Source: CAXXOZ01 sp963676435 (GTDB lineage: Bacteria > Bacillota > Clostridia > Lachnospirales > Lachnospiraceae). From it: 64,000 nucleotides of DNA. The translations under genes were made by a program, and so were the position numbers. A model generated the notes under the pieces. The model was not told where the DNA came from. It saw nothing but the letters and a program-made list of their open reading frames with translations, and searched no databases. The stretch covers positions 434,001 through 498,000 of the forward strand of contig CAXXOZ010000006.1 in assembly GCA_963676435.2 (NCBI GenBank). Direction: 5' to 3'. This document shows, piece after piece, positions 54,351 to 63,551 of this stretch (positions are counted from its first letter, which is position 1; every line of letters starts with the position of its first letter).

Positions 54351-55106
54351 ATGTTTGATTTAAAAGGAAGAGTAGCAGTAGTTACAGGAGCATCAGCAGG
54401 TCTAGGAAGACAATTTGCACTGGCACTAGCTCGTCAGGGTGCAGATATAGCTATTATGGCAAGAAGAAAAGAAAAATTAGAATTAGTAGCTAAAGAAGTT
54501 GAAGAACTTGGTGTTAAATGCTTTGTTGTCCCTTGTGATGTAACTAAATTAGAAGATATAAAAAGAAGTGTTGAAGAAATAAAGTCTGAATATGGAAAAT
54601 TTGATATATTAGTAAATAATGCTGGAGGTGGTTCAGTTGCGCCTTTAGTTGAATTTAGTGATGAAGACTGGCAAAAAAACATTGATTTAGATTTAACTGC
54701 AGTATTCAGATGTATGAGAGAATTCGGAGCAGAAATGATCAAGAATGGCTATGGTAGGATAATTAACATTGCTTCTATTCTTGGTTTGGTAGGAATTCCA
54801 GATATACCTGTTGTTGGGTATCAGGCGGCAAAAGGAGGAGTTGTAAATTTAACTCGTGCAGGTGCTGCTGAATGGGCAAAAACAGGGGTTACTGTAAATG
54901 CAATAGCACCTGGATTTTTTGCATCAGAAGCAAATAGTAAAGAAGCAATGGAAACAATGGAAGGTTTTATCAAAAAAAACACTCCGATGGAAAGAGCCGG
55001 TATGGAGGGCGAACTAGACTCAGCAATTATATTTTTAGCAGCTGATGAATCAACTTATATAACTGGTAGTATAGTTACTTGTGACGGTGGTTGGACGGCA
55101 GTATAA
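54351..55106 (+). CDS. Short-chain dehydrogenase/reductase (FabG-like)
   Basis: A 251-residue classical SDR. The cofactor motif TGASAGLG (about residues 12-19), NNAGG (about 87-91), the catalytic Ser in INIASILG (about 139) and YQAAK (about 155-159) are present. It most resembles gluconate 5-dehydrogenase or 3-oxoacyl-ACP reductase groups. The ATG at 54351 is used because AAAGGAAG lies upstream; the in-frame TTG at 54342 lacks spacing. It ends at the terminator 55131-55168. Confidence 0.9.
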   Translation: MFDLKGRVAVVTGASAGLGRQFALALARQGADIAIMARRKEKLELVAKEVEELGVKCFVVPCDVTKLEDIKRSVEEIKSEYGKFDILVNNAGGGSVAPLVEFSDEDWQKNIDLDLTAVFRCMREFGAEMIKNGYGRIINIASILGLVGIPDIPVVGYQAAKGGVVNLTRAGAAEWAKTGVTVNAIAPGFFASEANSKEAMETMEGFIKKNTPMERAGMEGELDSAIIFLAADESTYITGSIVTCDGGWTAV

Positions 55107-55130
55107 AGAATATAATTTAAAAAATAAAAA

Positions 55131-55168
55131 ACCGAATTCTTTCATAAAGATGGAATTCGTTTTTTTTA
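55131..55168 (+). terminator. Terminator after the SDR gene
   Basis: A CGAATTC / GAATTCG stem (7 bp, extended by weaker pairs) with a 13-base loop and eight T at the end. Confidence 0.75.
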
Positions 55169-55214
55169 TTAGATTTAAATTTATTAAAGTCATTAATGAA
55201 TCTTAAATAAAAAA

Positions 55215-55646
55215 CTATTCACTATTTTCCTTTTTTAAATATTTCATAGCAAGCTCTTCTTTTAAGCTACTATCATTAGTTGTTCCTTTTTCTTTAGCGA
55301 TGCGATAGTATTCGCATTTATAGTCTATAAGTTCAAGTGATTTTTGTAGTAATGCTATTTGCTTTTCGGTTTTTTTCTTTTGCTCTACGAAGAGATCATA
55401 GCGCTTATCAATAGTTGAATCACCGATTACACACCATTCAAAAAAGGTTTTTATATCTTTCAATGCCATACCTGTAGACTTTAAGCATTCTATCATTTTT
55501 AGAACTTCAATATCTGAATCATCAAAAACTCTTATATTTCCCTGAGTTCTGTCTACAAGGGGTAGTAGTCCTTCTTTATCATAATAACGCAATGTTGAAA
55601 TTGATATATTTAATATTTTTGAGACTTCTCCAATTGAATATGTCAT
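55215..55646 (-). CDS. MerR-family transcriptional regulator
   Basis: A 143-residue regulator. The N-terminal MerR winged helix contains YSIGEVSKILNISISTLRYYDKEG (about 3-26), and a coiled-coil dimerisation helix lies at about 82-115. There are only two Cys and they are not in a metal-site arrangement, so an aldehyde/redox or organic effector (AdhR-like) is more likely than a metal. It is divergent from the DUF3737 gene, and a textbook MerR promoter lies between them (55674-55704). Confidence 0.92.
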   Translation of the reverse strand: MTYSIGEVSKILNISISTLRYYDKEGLLPLVDRTQGNIRVFDDSDIEVLKMIECLKSTGMALKDIKTFFEWCVIGDSTIDKRYDLFVEQKKKTEKQIALLQKSLELIDYKCEYYRIAKEKGTTNDSSLKEELAMKYLKKENSE

Positions 55647-55673
55647 AAATTTTACCTCCGAATAAAAAAAGTA

Positions 55674-55704
55674 TTGACCTAAAGTTAGGTTTAGGAATTA
55701 ATAT
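55674..55704 (+). promoter_or_regulatory. MerR-type promoter with operator in a 19-bp spacer
   Basis: TTGACC (55674-55679) and TAATAT (55699-55704) are 19 bp apart, the overlong spacing that MerR proteins correct by twisting DNA. A palindrome CCTAAAGTTAGG (55678-55689) sits at the start of the spacer. It faces the DUF3737 gene. Confidence 0.8.
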
Positions 55705-55786
55705 GTATTTATAATACTTTAATATCAAGAAATTTGCAAGTATTTGTTTAAATTATAGTTAGATTTTTAAAAGGAAAGGAAGAAAC

Positions 55787-56647
55787 ATGTTGAGATATAA
55801 TGAAGAAAAGTTTACAGGAGAAAGAGCTCTTTTCCAAAGTACAGATTTAGAAATAGATTCATGTATTTTTGATGATGGGGAGTCACCTTTAAAAGAAAGT
55901 AGAAATTTAATAATCAAAAATAGTTCATTTAAATGGAAATACCCACTTTGGTACTGCCATAATGTTAAGGTTACAGATAGCATTATGTTTGAAATGGCAA
56001 GAGCAGGAATTTGGTATACAGATAATATAACTATGAAAGATATTACAATTCAGGCACCAAAGGCATTTAGAAGAAGTAATAAGATTAAGCTAGAAAACAT
56101 AGTAATGTCGGATGCTAGTGAAACATTATGGAATTGTAGTGAAGTAAAATTAACAAATGTAACGGCAAAAGGTGACTACTTTGCAATGGGAAGTTCTGAT
56201 ATTGAAATCGATGGATTTACTTTAGTTGGAAATTATGGCTTTGATGGTGTTAAAAACCTTACAATAAGAAATGCAAAACTGCTTACAAAGGATGCTTTTT
56301 GGAATTGTGAGAATGTTACAGTATATGATTCACATATATCAGGAGAGTATATCGGATGGAATTCAAAAAACGTTACATTTATAAACTGTACAGTTGAAAG
56401 TAATCAAGGAATGTGTTATATGGAAAATCTTGTTATGAAAGACTGTAAAGTTTTAAATACAGATTTAGCCTTTGAATATTCGACAGTTGATGTTACAGCA
56501 ACAGGCAAAATAGACAGTGTGAAAAATCCATATTCAGGTAAAATATTTGCAAATGATATAGGTGAAATCATTTTTGATAATCCAGAGATGGAAGCATCGA
56601 ATACCGAAATAGTAAATAATGGAAAAATAATTTCAGTTGCAGTATAA
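55787..56647 (+). CDS. DUF3737 right-handed beta-helix protein
   Basis: A 286-residue protein of the DUF3737 family, built of short repeats such as VKVTDSIMFE, IEIDGFTLVG and VTVYDSHISG that form a beta-helix like pectate lyases. It has no signal peptide and no known reaction. AAAGGAAAGG precedes the ATG. The MerR-type promoter upstream should control it, and a C-S lyase follows 26 bases after the stop, so both belong to one MerR-controlled unit. Confidence 0.9.
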   Translation: MLRYNEEKFTGERALFQSTDLEIDSCIFDDGESPLKESRNLIIKNSSFKWKYPLWYCHNVKVTDSIMFEMARAGIWYTDNITMKDITIQAPKAFRRSNKIKLENIVMSDASETLWNCSEVKLTNVTAKGDYFAMGSSDIEIDGFTLVGNYGFDGVKNLTIRNAKLLTKDAFWNCENVTVYDSHISGEYIGWNSKNVTFINCTVESNQGMCYMENLVMKDCKVLNTDLAFEYSTVDVTATGKIDSVKNPYSGKIFANDIGEIIFDNPEMEASNTEIVNNGKIISVAV

Positions 56648-56673
56648 TTATGAAAAAATAGTAGGAGATGTTT

Positions 56674-57852
56674 ATGTTTAATTTTAATGAAATTATTGAA
56701 AGAAAAAATACAAACTCACTTAAATGGGATGTAAAAGAAAATGAATTACCTATGTGGGTCGCTGATATGGACTTTAAAACAGCCCCAGTTGTAATCAATG
56801 CAATTAAAGAAAAAGCTGAAAGTGGTATTTTTGGATATTCGATAGTATCAGAAGAATGGAAACAATCTATAAAAAATTGGTGGAAAGACAGACACAACTT
56901 TGAAATAAATAAAGACTGGATTATTTTTTCTACGGGTGTATTGCCAACTATTTCATGTGCAGTTAAAAGGCTTACAAATACAGGAGATCAAGTTATAGTT
57001 CAAACTCCGGTGTATGATATGTTCTTTAACAGTATAGTTAATCATGGAAGATGGGCAGTCGAAAATGAATTAAAATATGATGGGAAATCATATTCAATAG
57101 ATTTTAAAGATTTAGAAGAAAAATTAGCAAATCCAATAACTACAATGATGTTATTATGCAATCCTCAAAATCCGTCAGGAAATATATGGTCAAAAAAAGA
57201 CCTGGAAAAAATAGGAGATCTTTGTGAAAAATATCATGTAACAGTTATATCCGATGAGATACATTGTGATCTAACTGAACCAGGTTTAGAGTATATTCCA
57301 TTTGCTTCAGTTTCTGAAAAATGCGCAAAAATCAGTCTAACCTGCATTTCAGCGACTAAAGCATTTAATATAGCTGGATTACAAACATCAGCAGTTGTTA
57401 TTCCCTCAGAAGAATTATTTCAAAAAATGGAAAGAGGTTTGAACTCAGATGAAATTGCAGAGCCAAATGCATTTGCTATAGATGCAGTAGTTGCAGCATT
57501 TAATCATGGTGGAGAATGGCTCGATACTCTTAGAGTATACCTTCATGAAAGTAAAAAAATGGTTTATAGATTTTTAGAAAAAGAAATTCCGAAAATAAAA
57601 TGTATTAAATCTCAATCAACATATTTATTATGGATTGATTGTAAAGAACTAACTTCTAATACTACAAGTTTTTGCAAATTTTTAAGGAAAGAAACAGGGT
57701 TGTTTTTATCAGAAGGTGAAAAATACAGAGGGAATGGTGAAGGATTTATAAGACTTAATATAGCCTGCCCACACTCAATCCTGAGCGAGGGATTAAGAAG
57801 GTTAAAGCAGGGAGTAGAAGCATACGAAAAGATTATGAAAGAAGGCTTATAG
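56674..57852 (+). CDS. MalY/PatB-family C-S lyase aminotransferase
   Basis: A 392-residue PLP enzyme that cleaves cystathionine or cysteine-type C-S bonds. KWDVKENELPMWVADMDF is the family N-terminal mark, CNPQNPSG (about 168-175) the carboxylate region and SATKAFNIAGLQ (about 228-239) carries the PLP lysine. The ATG at 56674 follows AGGAG. It is the second gene of the MerR-type unit. Its end overlaps by 6 bases the end of the opposite GGDEF gene. Confidence 0.92.
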   Translation: MFNFNEIIERKNTNSLKWDVKENELPMWVADMDFKTAPVVINAIKEKAESGIFGYSIVSEEWKQSIKNWWKDRHNFEINKDWIIFSTGVLPTISCAVKRLTNTGDQVIVQTPVYDMFFNSIVNHGRWAVENELKYDGKSYSIDFKDLEEKLANPITTMMLLCNPQNPSGNIWSKKDLEKIGDLCEKYHVTVISDEIHCDLTEPGLEYIPFASVSEKCAKISLTCISATKAFNIAGLQTSAVVIPSEELFQKMERGLNSDEIAEPNAFAIDAVVAAFNHGGEWLDTLRVYLHESKKMVYRFLEKEIPKIKCIKSQSTYLLWIDCKELTSNTTSFCKFLRKETGLFLSEGEKYRGNGEGFIRLNIACPHSILSEGLRRLKQGVEAYEKIMKEGL

Positions 57853-58977
57853 TTTTTCTTTTCGCTCTGTTTTATCAATATACATAAGTGAGTCTGTTAT
57901 TTGAATTAAGTCTTCAAGGTTATATTTGGAGCAGTCTTCTACATATAAAGAACCAAAACTTAAACTGACATTATAAGGAAGATTAGCTGAATACTCAACA
58001 AGATTTTCTTCGACTCTTTTTATGTATGTTTTTCCAATGTCTGCTGTAGTTTCTATTATTACAAAAAATTCATCTCCTCCATAACGACAAACAAAATCTT
58101 CTCTTCTAGAATTTGAAATCAAAATCTTTGATACATCTTTTAATACTTTGTCACCGATAGCGTGGCCATATATGTCATTGATTTTTTTGAAATCATTTAC
58201 ATCTGTAATAATAACAGTAAAAGGTTCTTCGGCCCTTAACTTAAACTGCAGTCTTTTATCCATTAGTACTCTAGAGCTTAAATTTGTCAAAGGATCTTTT
58301 AGTTGTTCATCTCTTTCCAAGATAAAAAATGCTATAAATAATGATAGTGTATATGCTGGTATACCTAATGAAAGTCCATAAAAAATCATTTGTAAAATAG
58401 CACCAAGGACCGGTAGCAAAGTTAAAGCTAATATAGCCTGAGTAATTCGTCCAGTTATCATTTTTTTATTTCTAAAAAAATATACTATAGCAATACCTGT
58501 TACAAAAAAAGCAAATAAATTTCCAATATAAGTAGCAATTCCCCTATGATATACATTAGAAGCATCTATACTAAATAGGAATCCATCACTAAAAAGATTA
58601 ATTATCATAAAAATTATATTTAAATAAACAGGTGATAAAAAGAATAAAAATGCTTTTAAATTTATACTTTTTGAAACAAAGATTTTATAGTCTAGATATC
58701 TAAGTCCAAAAGCAACAGGTAATATATTAAAAGTTAGAAAAAATGCATTGGATATATAATGAATTTTTATGAAGCCTTCATTATTAGGAACAGCTACAAA
58801 CCAGGCTATAACCTCCCAGAAAGCAACAAAAATAACTGAAAGTATAAACCATCTTAAAAGACTTGTTGAGTGGCTTCCAATTGATAGTTTTCTACGCAAA
58901 AAAATATACATGATAAGATTTATTAGAATACAAAAAATCAATAGATCGGTATATACTATATTGTTTATGTAGAACAT
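57847..58977 (-). CDS. Membrane-bound diguanylate cyclase (GGDEF)
   Basis: A 376-residue protein with about seven transmembrane helices (residues 5-220) and a cytoplasmic GGDEF domain (about 225-370). The active motif GGDEF is intact, and an RRED inhibitory site lies five residues before it, so it should make c-di-GMP under product control. The start at 58977 follows AAAGGAG; the ORF can extend to 59007. It is convergent with the C-S lyase gene. Confidence 0.92.
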   Translation of the reverse strand: MFYINNIVYTDLLIFCILINLIMYIFLRRKLSIGSHSTSLLRWFILSVIFVAFWEVIAWFVAVPNNEGFIKIHYISNAFFLTFNILPVAFGLRYLDYKIFVSKSINLKAFLFFLSPVYLNIIFMIINLFSDGFLFSIDASNVYHRGIATYIGNLFAFFVTGIAIVYFFRNKKMITGRITQAILALTLLPVLGAILQMIFYGLSLGIPAYTLSLFIAFFILERDEQLKDPLTNLSSRVLMDKRLQFKLRAEEPFTVIITDVNDFKKINDIYGHAIGDKVLKDVSKILISNSRREDFVCRYGGDEFFVIIETTADIGKTYIKRVEENLVEYSANLPYNVSLSFGSLYVEDCSKYNLEDLIQITDSLMYIDKTERKEKL

Positions 58978-59110
58978 ATAAGTCTCCTTTAAAAAGAACA
59001 AGATCATTATAAATTATTATACGATAAATATAAAAAAAGGAAAAGAGAAAATTTGATTGATAATAAATAAATATATAGTTAATATAGAAATGTGAAAGGA
59101 AACATATTCT

Positions 59111-59929
59111 ATGAAAAAAAAGATTATAATATTAACTATGATATTTATTTTTTTGATTATTTTTTTATGGTGTCAAAATAATTATCTAGTGATTTCAAAC
59201 TATACTTATTACAGTGAAAAAGTGCCTGATGAATTTGATGGATTTAAAATCGTTCAGATTTCTGATCTTCATAATAAAGAATTTGGGAATAATAATAAAA
59301 GGTTAATTGAAAAAATAAAAAAACTCGCTCCTGATATAATAGTTTACACAGGAGATATGGTTGACTCAAAAAAATCAGATTTAGAAGTATTGTTTGATTT
59401 TGCAAGGCAAAGTGTAGAAATATGTCCTGTATATTTTGTTCAAGGAAATCATGAAGTTTGGTTAGATAAAGATGATAATGAAAAATTATTGAAAGTTTTA
59501 GATGAAATAGGTGTAGAATGTCTAGAAAATCAGTATATAAGTATTAACAAAAGTAATAGCAGTATTGGGGTAATAGGTTTAAATGATTTAAATCTGAATG
59601 ATGGTACATTAGAAAAACTCATAATAAATAGGCCAGAAGAGAGTTTGAAAATAGTTTTAGCCCATGAACCACAGTATTTTGAGGAGTATTGTAAGAATAG
59701 TGTGGATATTGTTTTTTGTGGCCATGCTCATGGTGGACAATTCAGATTGCCATTTATTGGTGGTTTGATTGCACCAGACCAGGAATTTCCTCCCGAATAC
59801 ACATATGGGGAATACGAAAATCAACAGACAAAAATGTATGTTAGCAGGGCTCTTGGAAACAGTGTTATTCCTATAAGACTGTTTAATTTACCTGAAATAG
59901 TATGTGTTGAGCTAAAAACAGTAGATTAA
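59111..59929 (+). CDS. Membrane-anchored metallophosphoesterase (YkuE-like)
   Basis: A 272-residue protein with one N-terminal transmembrane helix (about 4-20) and a calcineurin-type phosphoesterase domain outside or at the membrane. The dimetal motifs are DLHN (about 52-55), GDMVD (about 81-85), GNHEVW (about 110-115), AHEPQ and GHAHGGQ (about 205-211). YkuE-type enzymes act on UDP-sugar-like or lipid substrates; the target is unclear. GAAAGGAAA precedes the ATG. Confidence 0.9.
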   Translation: MKKKIIILTMIFIFLIIFLWCQNNYLVISNYTYYSEKVPDEFDGFKIVQISDLHNKEFGNNNKRLIEKIKKLAPDIIVYTGDMVDSKKSDLEVLFDFARQSVEICPVYFVQGNHEVWLDKDDNEKLLKVLDEIGVECLENQYISINKSNSSIGVIGLNDLNLNDGTLEKLIINRPEESLKIVLAHEPQYFEEYCKNSVDIVFCGHAHGGQFRLPFIGGLIAPDQEFPPEYTYGEYENQQTKMYVSRALGNSVIPIRLFNLPEIVCVELKTVD

Positions 59930-60002
59930 CTAAAATACTGGTTGTGGGATATTTCCTAATGAAGTAAAATATAAATCAGTATAAGAAAAAAGGAAATTAA
60001 AG

Positions 60003-60974
60003 ATGATAGTAAAAAAATATCTTCTAATATTATTGGGGACCATAGCATTTTCACTAGGTATTATAGGCTTGTTTTTACCAATAGTACCAACCACACCTTT
60101 TTTATTACTTGCATCGTATTGTTATCTTAGAAGTTCGAAGAAGCTTTATAGGTGGATGATAAATCGTAAAGTAATTGGAAAATATATTTACAGCTATTTA
60201 AACTATAGAGCTGTAAAAAAAAGTGCTAAAATATTTACAATTGCTTTTTTGTGGGCAACACTTATTTTATCGATTATATTTATTAATAATATATATATAA
60301 GAATTCTTTTAACCCTTATAGGTATTGGAGTTAGTACTCATATAATTAAATTAAAAACTTTAAAGGAGGACATTATGCCAAATATTGAAGAAACAATTAA
60401 AAATTTAAAAAAGAGAGGTTTTTCGGCTCGACATTTTTCAAAAGGAAAAGAAGCAGTTGAATATCTAAAAACACAGCTTAAAAATAAGACGATTGGCTTT
60501 GGTGGCAGTATGACTCTTGAAGCACTTAATGTTTTTCAACATTTAAGTGAAAATAATCAGGTTTTTTGGCATTGGAAGCAAGATATAGAAGAAGCACGAA
60601 AAAATTCTGCAAATGCAGAAGTTTATATATCAAGTGCTAACGCAATAGCGAAAACAGGAGAAATAATAAATATTGATGGTACAGGAAATAGAGTTGCTAG
60701 CACTCTATACGGAAAGAAAAAAGTATATTTTATTGTAGGTTCAAATAAGTTAGCAGATGATTATGAAAAGGCGTTATCAAGAGCTAGAAATATTGCAGCT
60801 CCTTTAAATGCAAGAAGATTTCAAGTTAAAACTCCATGTGCAACAGGAGAATTAAAATGTCATGACTGTGAAAGTCCTGATAGAATATGCAAAGGACTTG
60901 TTGTGCTCTGGGGTAAGATGTTTGGAATGGAAGAAGTAGAAGTTATAATAATAGATGAAGAATTAGGATTTTAA
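60003..60974 (+). CDS. DUF454 membrane domain fused in frame to a LUD-domain protein
   Basis: A 323-codon frame. Residues 1-123 are a DUF454 (YbaN-like) protein with hydrophobic helices, including the family mark FLPIVPTTPFLLLA. Residues 125-323 are a LUD/LutC-like domain (GFGGSMTLEAL near 160-170) with a CHDCESPDRIC cysteine set. An AAAGGAGG site lies just before an in-frame ATG at 60375, so the LUD protein can also be made separately (200 residues). It may be a true fusion or two genes that lost the stop between them. Confidence 0.85.
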   Translation: MIVKKYLLILLGTIAFSLGIIGLFLPIVPTTPFLLLASYCYLRSSKKLYRWMINRKVIGKYIYSYLNYRAVKKSAKIFTIAFLWATLILSIIFINNIYIRILLTLIGIGVSTHIIKLKTLKEDIMPNIEETIKNLKKRGFSARHFSKGKEAVEYLKTQLKNKTIGFGGSMTLEALNVFQHLSENNQVFWHWKQDIEEARKNSANAEVYISSANAIAKTGEIINIDGTGNRVASTLYGKKKVYFIVGSNKLADDYEKALSRARNIAAPLNARRFQVKTPCATGELKCHDCESPDRICKGLVVLWGKMFGMEEVEVIIIDEELGF

Positions 60975-60990
60975 TTCAGAAAGGCAGCAT

Positions 60991-61386
60991 ATGAAAAAGA
61001 AATCACCTTCAATAGATGAATGGTTAAAAGACGCAAAAAGTGACCCCGTTGCTAAAGAAGAGGGGATGTATCTGGTACACAATGGAGTAGTTAGAGAATC
61101 TCCTAAACAAAAAGTTAGAAATGGCTTTGATGATGGTACAAAAGTAGTAAAATTGGAATTTTCTTATGATGAAGAAAAAGTAAATGAAGCTGTCCAAAAA
61201 GCAAAAAAAATGGATGGTATATTTCATATTAGAATTTGGCTTAATGAAGGAATACTGGATGTTGGGGATGATATAATGTATGTCCTTGTAGGCGGAGATA
61301 TCAGACCAAAGGTTATAGAAGCTCTTCAGTTTTTAGTAGAAGAAGTTAAAACGAAATGTGTAAAAGAGGTTGAAACAAAGGCCTAA
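60991..61386 (+). CDS. MoaE-like protein
   Basis: A 131-residue protein similar in its C-terminal half to molybdopterin synthase large subunit: RIWLNEGILDVGDDIMY and GGDIRPKVIEALQFLVEEVK (about 78-118). The N-terminus (SIDEWLKDAKSDP) belongs to a clostridial variant. No moaD or other molybdenum-cofactor gene lies nearby, so molybdopterin synthesis is not assured. AGAAAGGCAG precedes the ATG. Confidence 0.7.
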   Translation: MKKKSPSIDEWLKDAKSDPVAKEEGMYLVHNGVVRESPKQKVRNGFDDGTKVVKLEFSYDEEKVNEAVQKAKKMDGIFHIRIWLNEGILDVGDDIMYVLVGGDIRPKVIEALQFLVEEVKTKCVKEVETKA

Positions 61387-61410
61387 AAATATTAACAAAA
61401 GAGGATTGAT

Positions 61411-62916
61411 ATGCAGACCGTATACATTTATTTAAATATTTTATCTCTTATTATAGTTTTTGTACTTGGTATTTTGAGTTATAAAAACAAAGAGGAAAAA
61501 ATTTCAAAATACTTCATGATTTCTATGATTTTTATGATTATATGGACACTTGGAACTATTCTAGAACTTGTTTCAAGTGGCTTAATTATGAAAGTGATTT
61601 TTAGAAACTTTGTTCAGTTCGGCATGGCTTTTGTTTCTATTGCAAATTATTGGTTTGTTGTTTCATATACTGGTTTGGAAAAGAAAATATATAGAATAAT
61701 ACTTTGGGTGTTTGTTTCATTAAATATACTTGCTATGGTTTTACTAGCTACTGATCCAATACATCATTTATTAAGAAGCAAGGTAAGTCTAGTAAATACT
61801 CATGGATTTAATGATCTTGTTATTAGTTCAACTTATCTAGGAATGTTTTTTGTTTTGATTAGATTTATACTATTTGCTTTTGCAACAGTACTTCTTTTTG
61901 TATACCTAAAGAAAACATTTAAAAGCATGAAAAAACAGGTATTTATGATATCTACAGGTTTTTTGTTGGCTCTAATAGTACTTTTACTTAAACAGTATTG
62001 GCTAGAAGGTCTTGGCTTTTCAGTACCTATGTCAGTTATTTTGTGTTTCCCTTATATTTTTATTGGGATAGGGGTTTTCAAATATGACTTTTTATCTATT
62101 TCTCCTTTAGCAAATGATTGGGTAATAAACTCTCTAGAGGATGGAATTATTGTTTTATCAAAGGATGGTAAAGTATTAGAAGCAAATAATTCAGCAAAAT
62201 TATTTCTTGATAAATATAGAGATAAGCTTGATAGGGAAAGACTTAACGAAATATACAAAAGTTCCGAAGATTCTTTTCATAGACTTAATTTTGAAACTCA
62301 GGAAGGGAAAAAATTTTTTGATGCTAAAGTACATCATCTTATAATGGATAATGGTCAAAAAAGAGGCACAGTTGCAATAATTAAAGATGTTACCCCTCAT
62401 GTAAATAAACAACTTGAACTCAAAGCAAAAGCAGAGTTAGACCCATTGACAAAAATCTATAACAGAGAGGCTTTTGAAAGAAAAATTTCTAAAATTGTAA
62501 ATAAAAAAATAAGCTATTTGATATTAGATATTGATAAATTTAAGGTGATAAATGACAAATTTGGGCATCCTACGGGGGATGCTGTAATAGTTGGTATAGT
62601 ATCAGCGATAAAAAATAGCATTAGGAGTAACGATTTTATTGGAAGAATAGGTGGGGATGAGTTTGCAGTTGTTCTTGAAGAATCAACATATGAAAATTGT
62701 GTCGATATATGTAAAAGAATCTTTGAGTCAATAAAGGTACAAAAATTTGATGTAGGGATAGAACTTCCGCCCATTAATGTTAGTATAGGTGTGTATACAG
62801 GTTTTGACATTAAAAATGTACCATATAAAAAAATATACGAAAAAGCTGATTTTGCCTTATATCAGGCTAAAATTAGTGAAGAAAATTTTGTAATCTTAGA
62901 AGAAATTAAGAAATAG
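61411..62916 (+). CDS. Diguanylate cyclase with 7TM sensor, PAS-like and GGDEF domains
   Basis: A 501-residue protein. Seven helices (about residues 5-225) resemble the histidine-kinase N-terminal 7TM region, a PAS-like segment lies at about 232-330 (NSLEDGIIVLSKDGKV) and a GGDEF domain at about 340-495. The motif GGDEF and the RSND inhibitory site are intact. A GAGGAT site precedes the ATG. It is 24 bases behind the MoaE-like gene and 17 before the DUF2179 gene. Confidence 0.92.
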   Translation: MQTVYIYLNILSLIIVFVLGILSYKNKEEKISKYFMISMIFMIIWTLGTILELVSSGLIMKVIFRNFVQFGMAFVSIANYWFVVSYTGLEKKIYRIILWVFVSLNILAMVLLATDPIHHLLRSKVSLVNTHGFNDLVISSTYLGMFFVLIRFILFAFATVLLFVYLKKTFKSMKKQVFMISTGFLLALIVLLLKQYWLEGLGFSVPMSVILCFPYIFIGIGVFKYDFLSISPLANDWVINSLEDGIIVLSKDGKVLEANNSAKLFLDKYRDKLDRERLNEIYKSSEDSFHRLNFETQEGKKFFDAKVHHLIMDNGQKRGTVAIIKDVTPHVNKQLELKAKAELDPLTKIYNREAFERKISKIVNKKISYLILDIDKFKVINDKFGHPTGDAVIVGIVSAIKNSIRSNDFIGRIGGDEFAVVLEESTYENCVDICKRIFESIKVQKFDVGIELPPINVSIGVYTGFDIKNVPYKKIYEKADFALYQAKISEENFVILEEIKK

Positions 62917-62933
62917 ATTAAGGAGTGTTTAGG

Positions 62934-63467
62934 ATGGATTTTTTACAAACAGGAGGAATATGGATTTACTTTTTTATTTTTTTTGGAAAAATTATAGAAG
63001 TATCTGTTTCCACAGTTAGAATAGTTTTGATAAATAGAGGTGAAAAAGTAAAAGGTGCAATTATTGCAGTTTTTGAAATGCTTTTATGGTTGGCTATAAC
63101 TGGTACAGTATTAACAGGTTTTCAGGATGATTTAGTGCGTGTTCTTATATTTGCCCTGGCATTTGGTGCAGGTAACTATGTGGGAACTTGGATGGAGGAT
63201 AGGCTTGCATTTGGTTTGTGTTCTATACAGGTAATTGTTCCTGAATGTACATTTACAAATGATTTAAAAACAAAATTAAGAGCTAATAATTTTGCTGTTA
63301 CTTCAGTTAAAGGTACAGGAAAAGATGGAGAAAGAGAATTACTTCATTTACATATAAAAAGGAAGCGAATAAAGAAGGCAGTTTCAATAATTAAAGAAAA
63401 CTTGGATAATGCCGTAATTGTAGTAAATGATTCTAAAATAGTTCATGGTGGATTTATAAGGAAATAA
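62934..63467 (+). CDS. DUF2179/DUF5698-type membrane protein
   Basis: A 177-residue protein with three hydrophobic helices (about residues 9-27, 42-60 and 69-87) that match the DUF5698 membrane part, and a C-terminal DUF2179 (YitT-type C-terminal) domain at about 100-175. The ATG at 62934 follows AAGGAG. The reaction or ligand is unknown. Confidence 0.85.
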   Translation: MDFLQTGGIWIYFFIFFGKIIEVSVSTVRIVLINRGEKVKGAIIAVFEMLLWLAITGTVLTGFQDDLVRVLIFALAFGAGNYVGTWMEDRLAFGLCSIQVIVPECTFTNDLKTKLRANNFAVTSVKGTGKDGERELLHLHIKRKRIKKAVSIIKENLDNAVIVVNDSKIVHGGFIRK

Positions 63468-63551
63468 TGAGTTTTTTTATGTGAGTTAGTTACAGTTATA
63501 TAGATTAAAAAGAGTATACTTATAAAAAATAGATAATAAGAGGTGAAAAAA

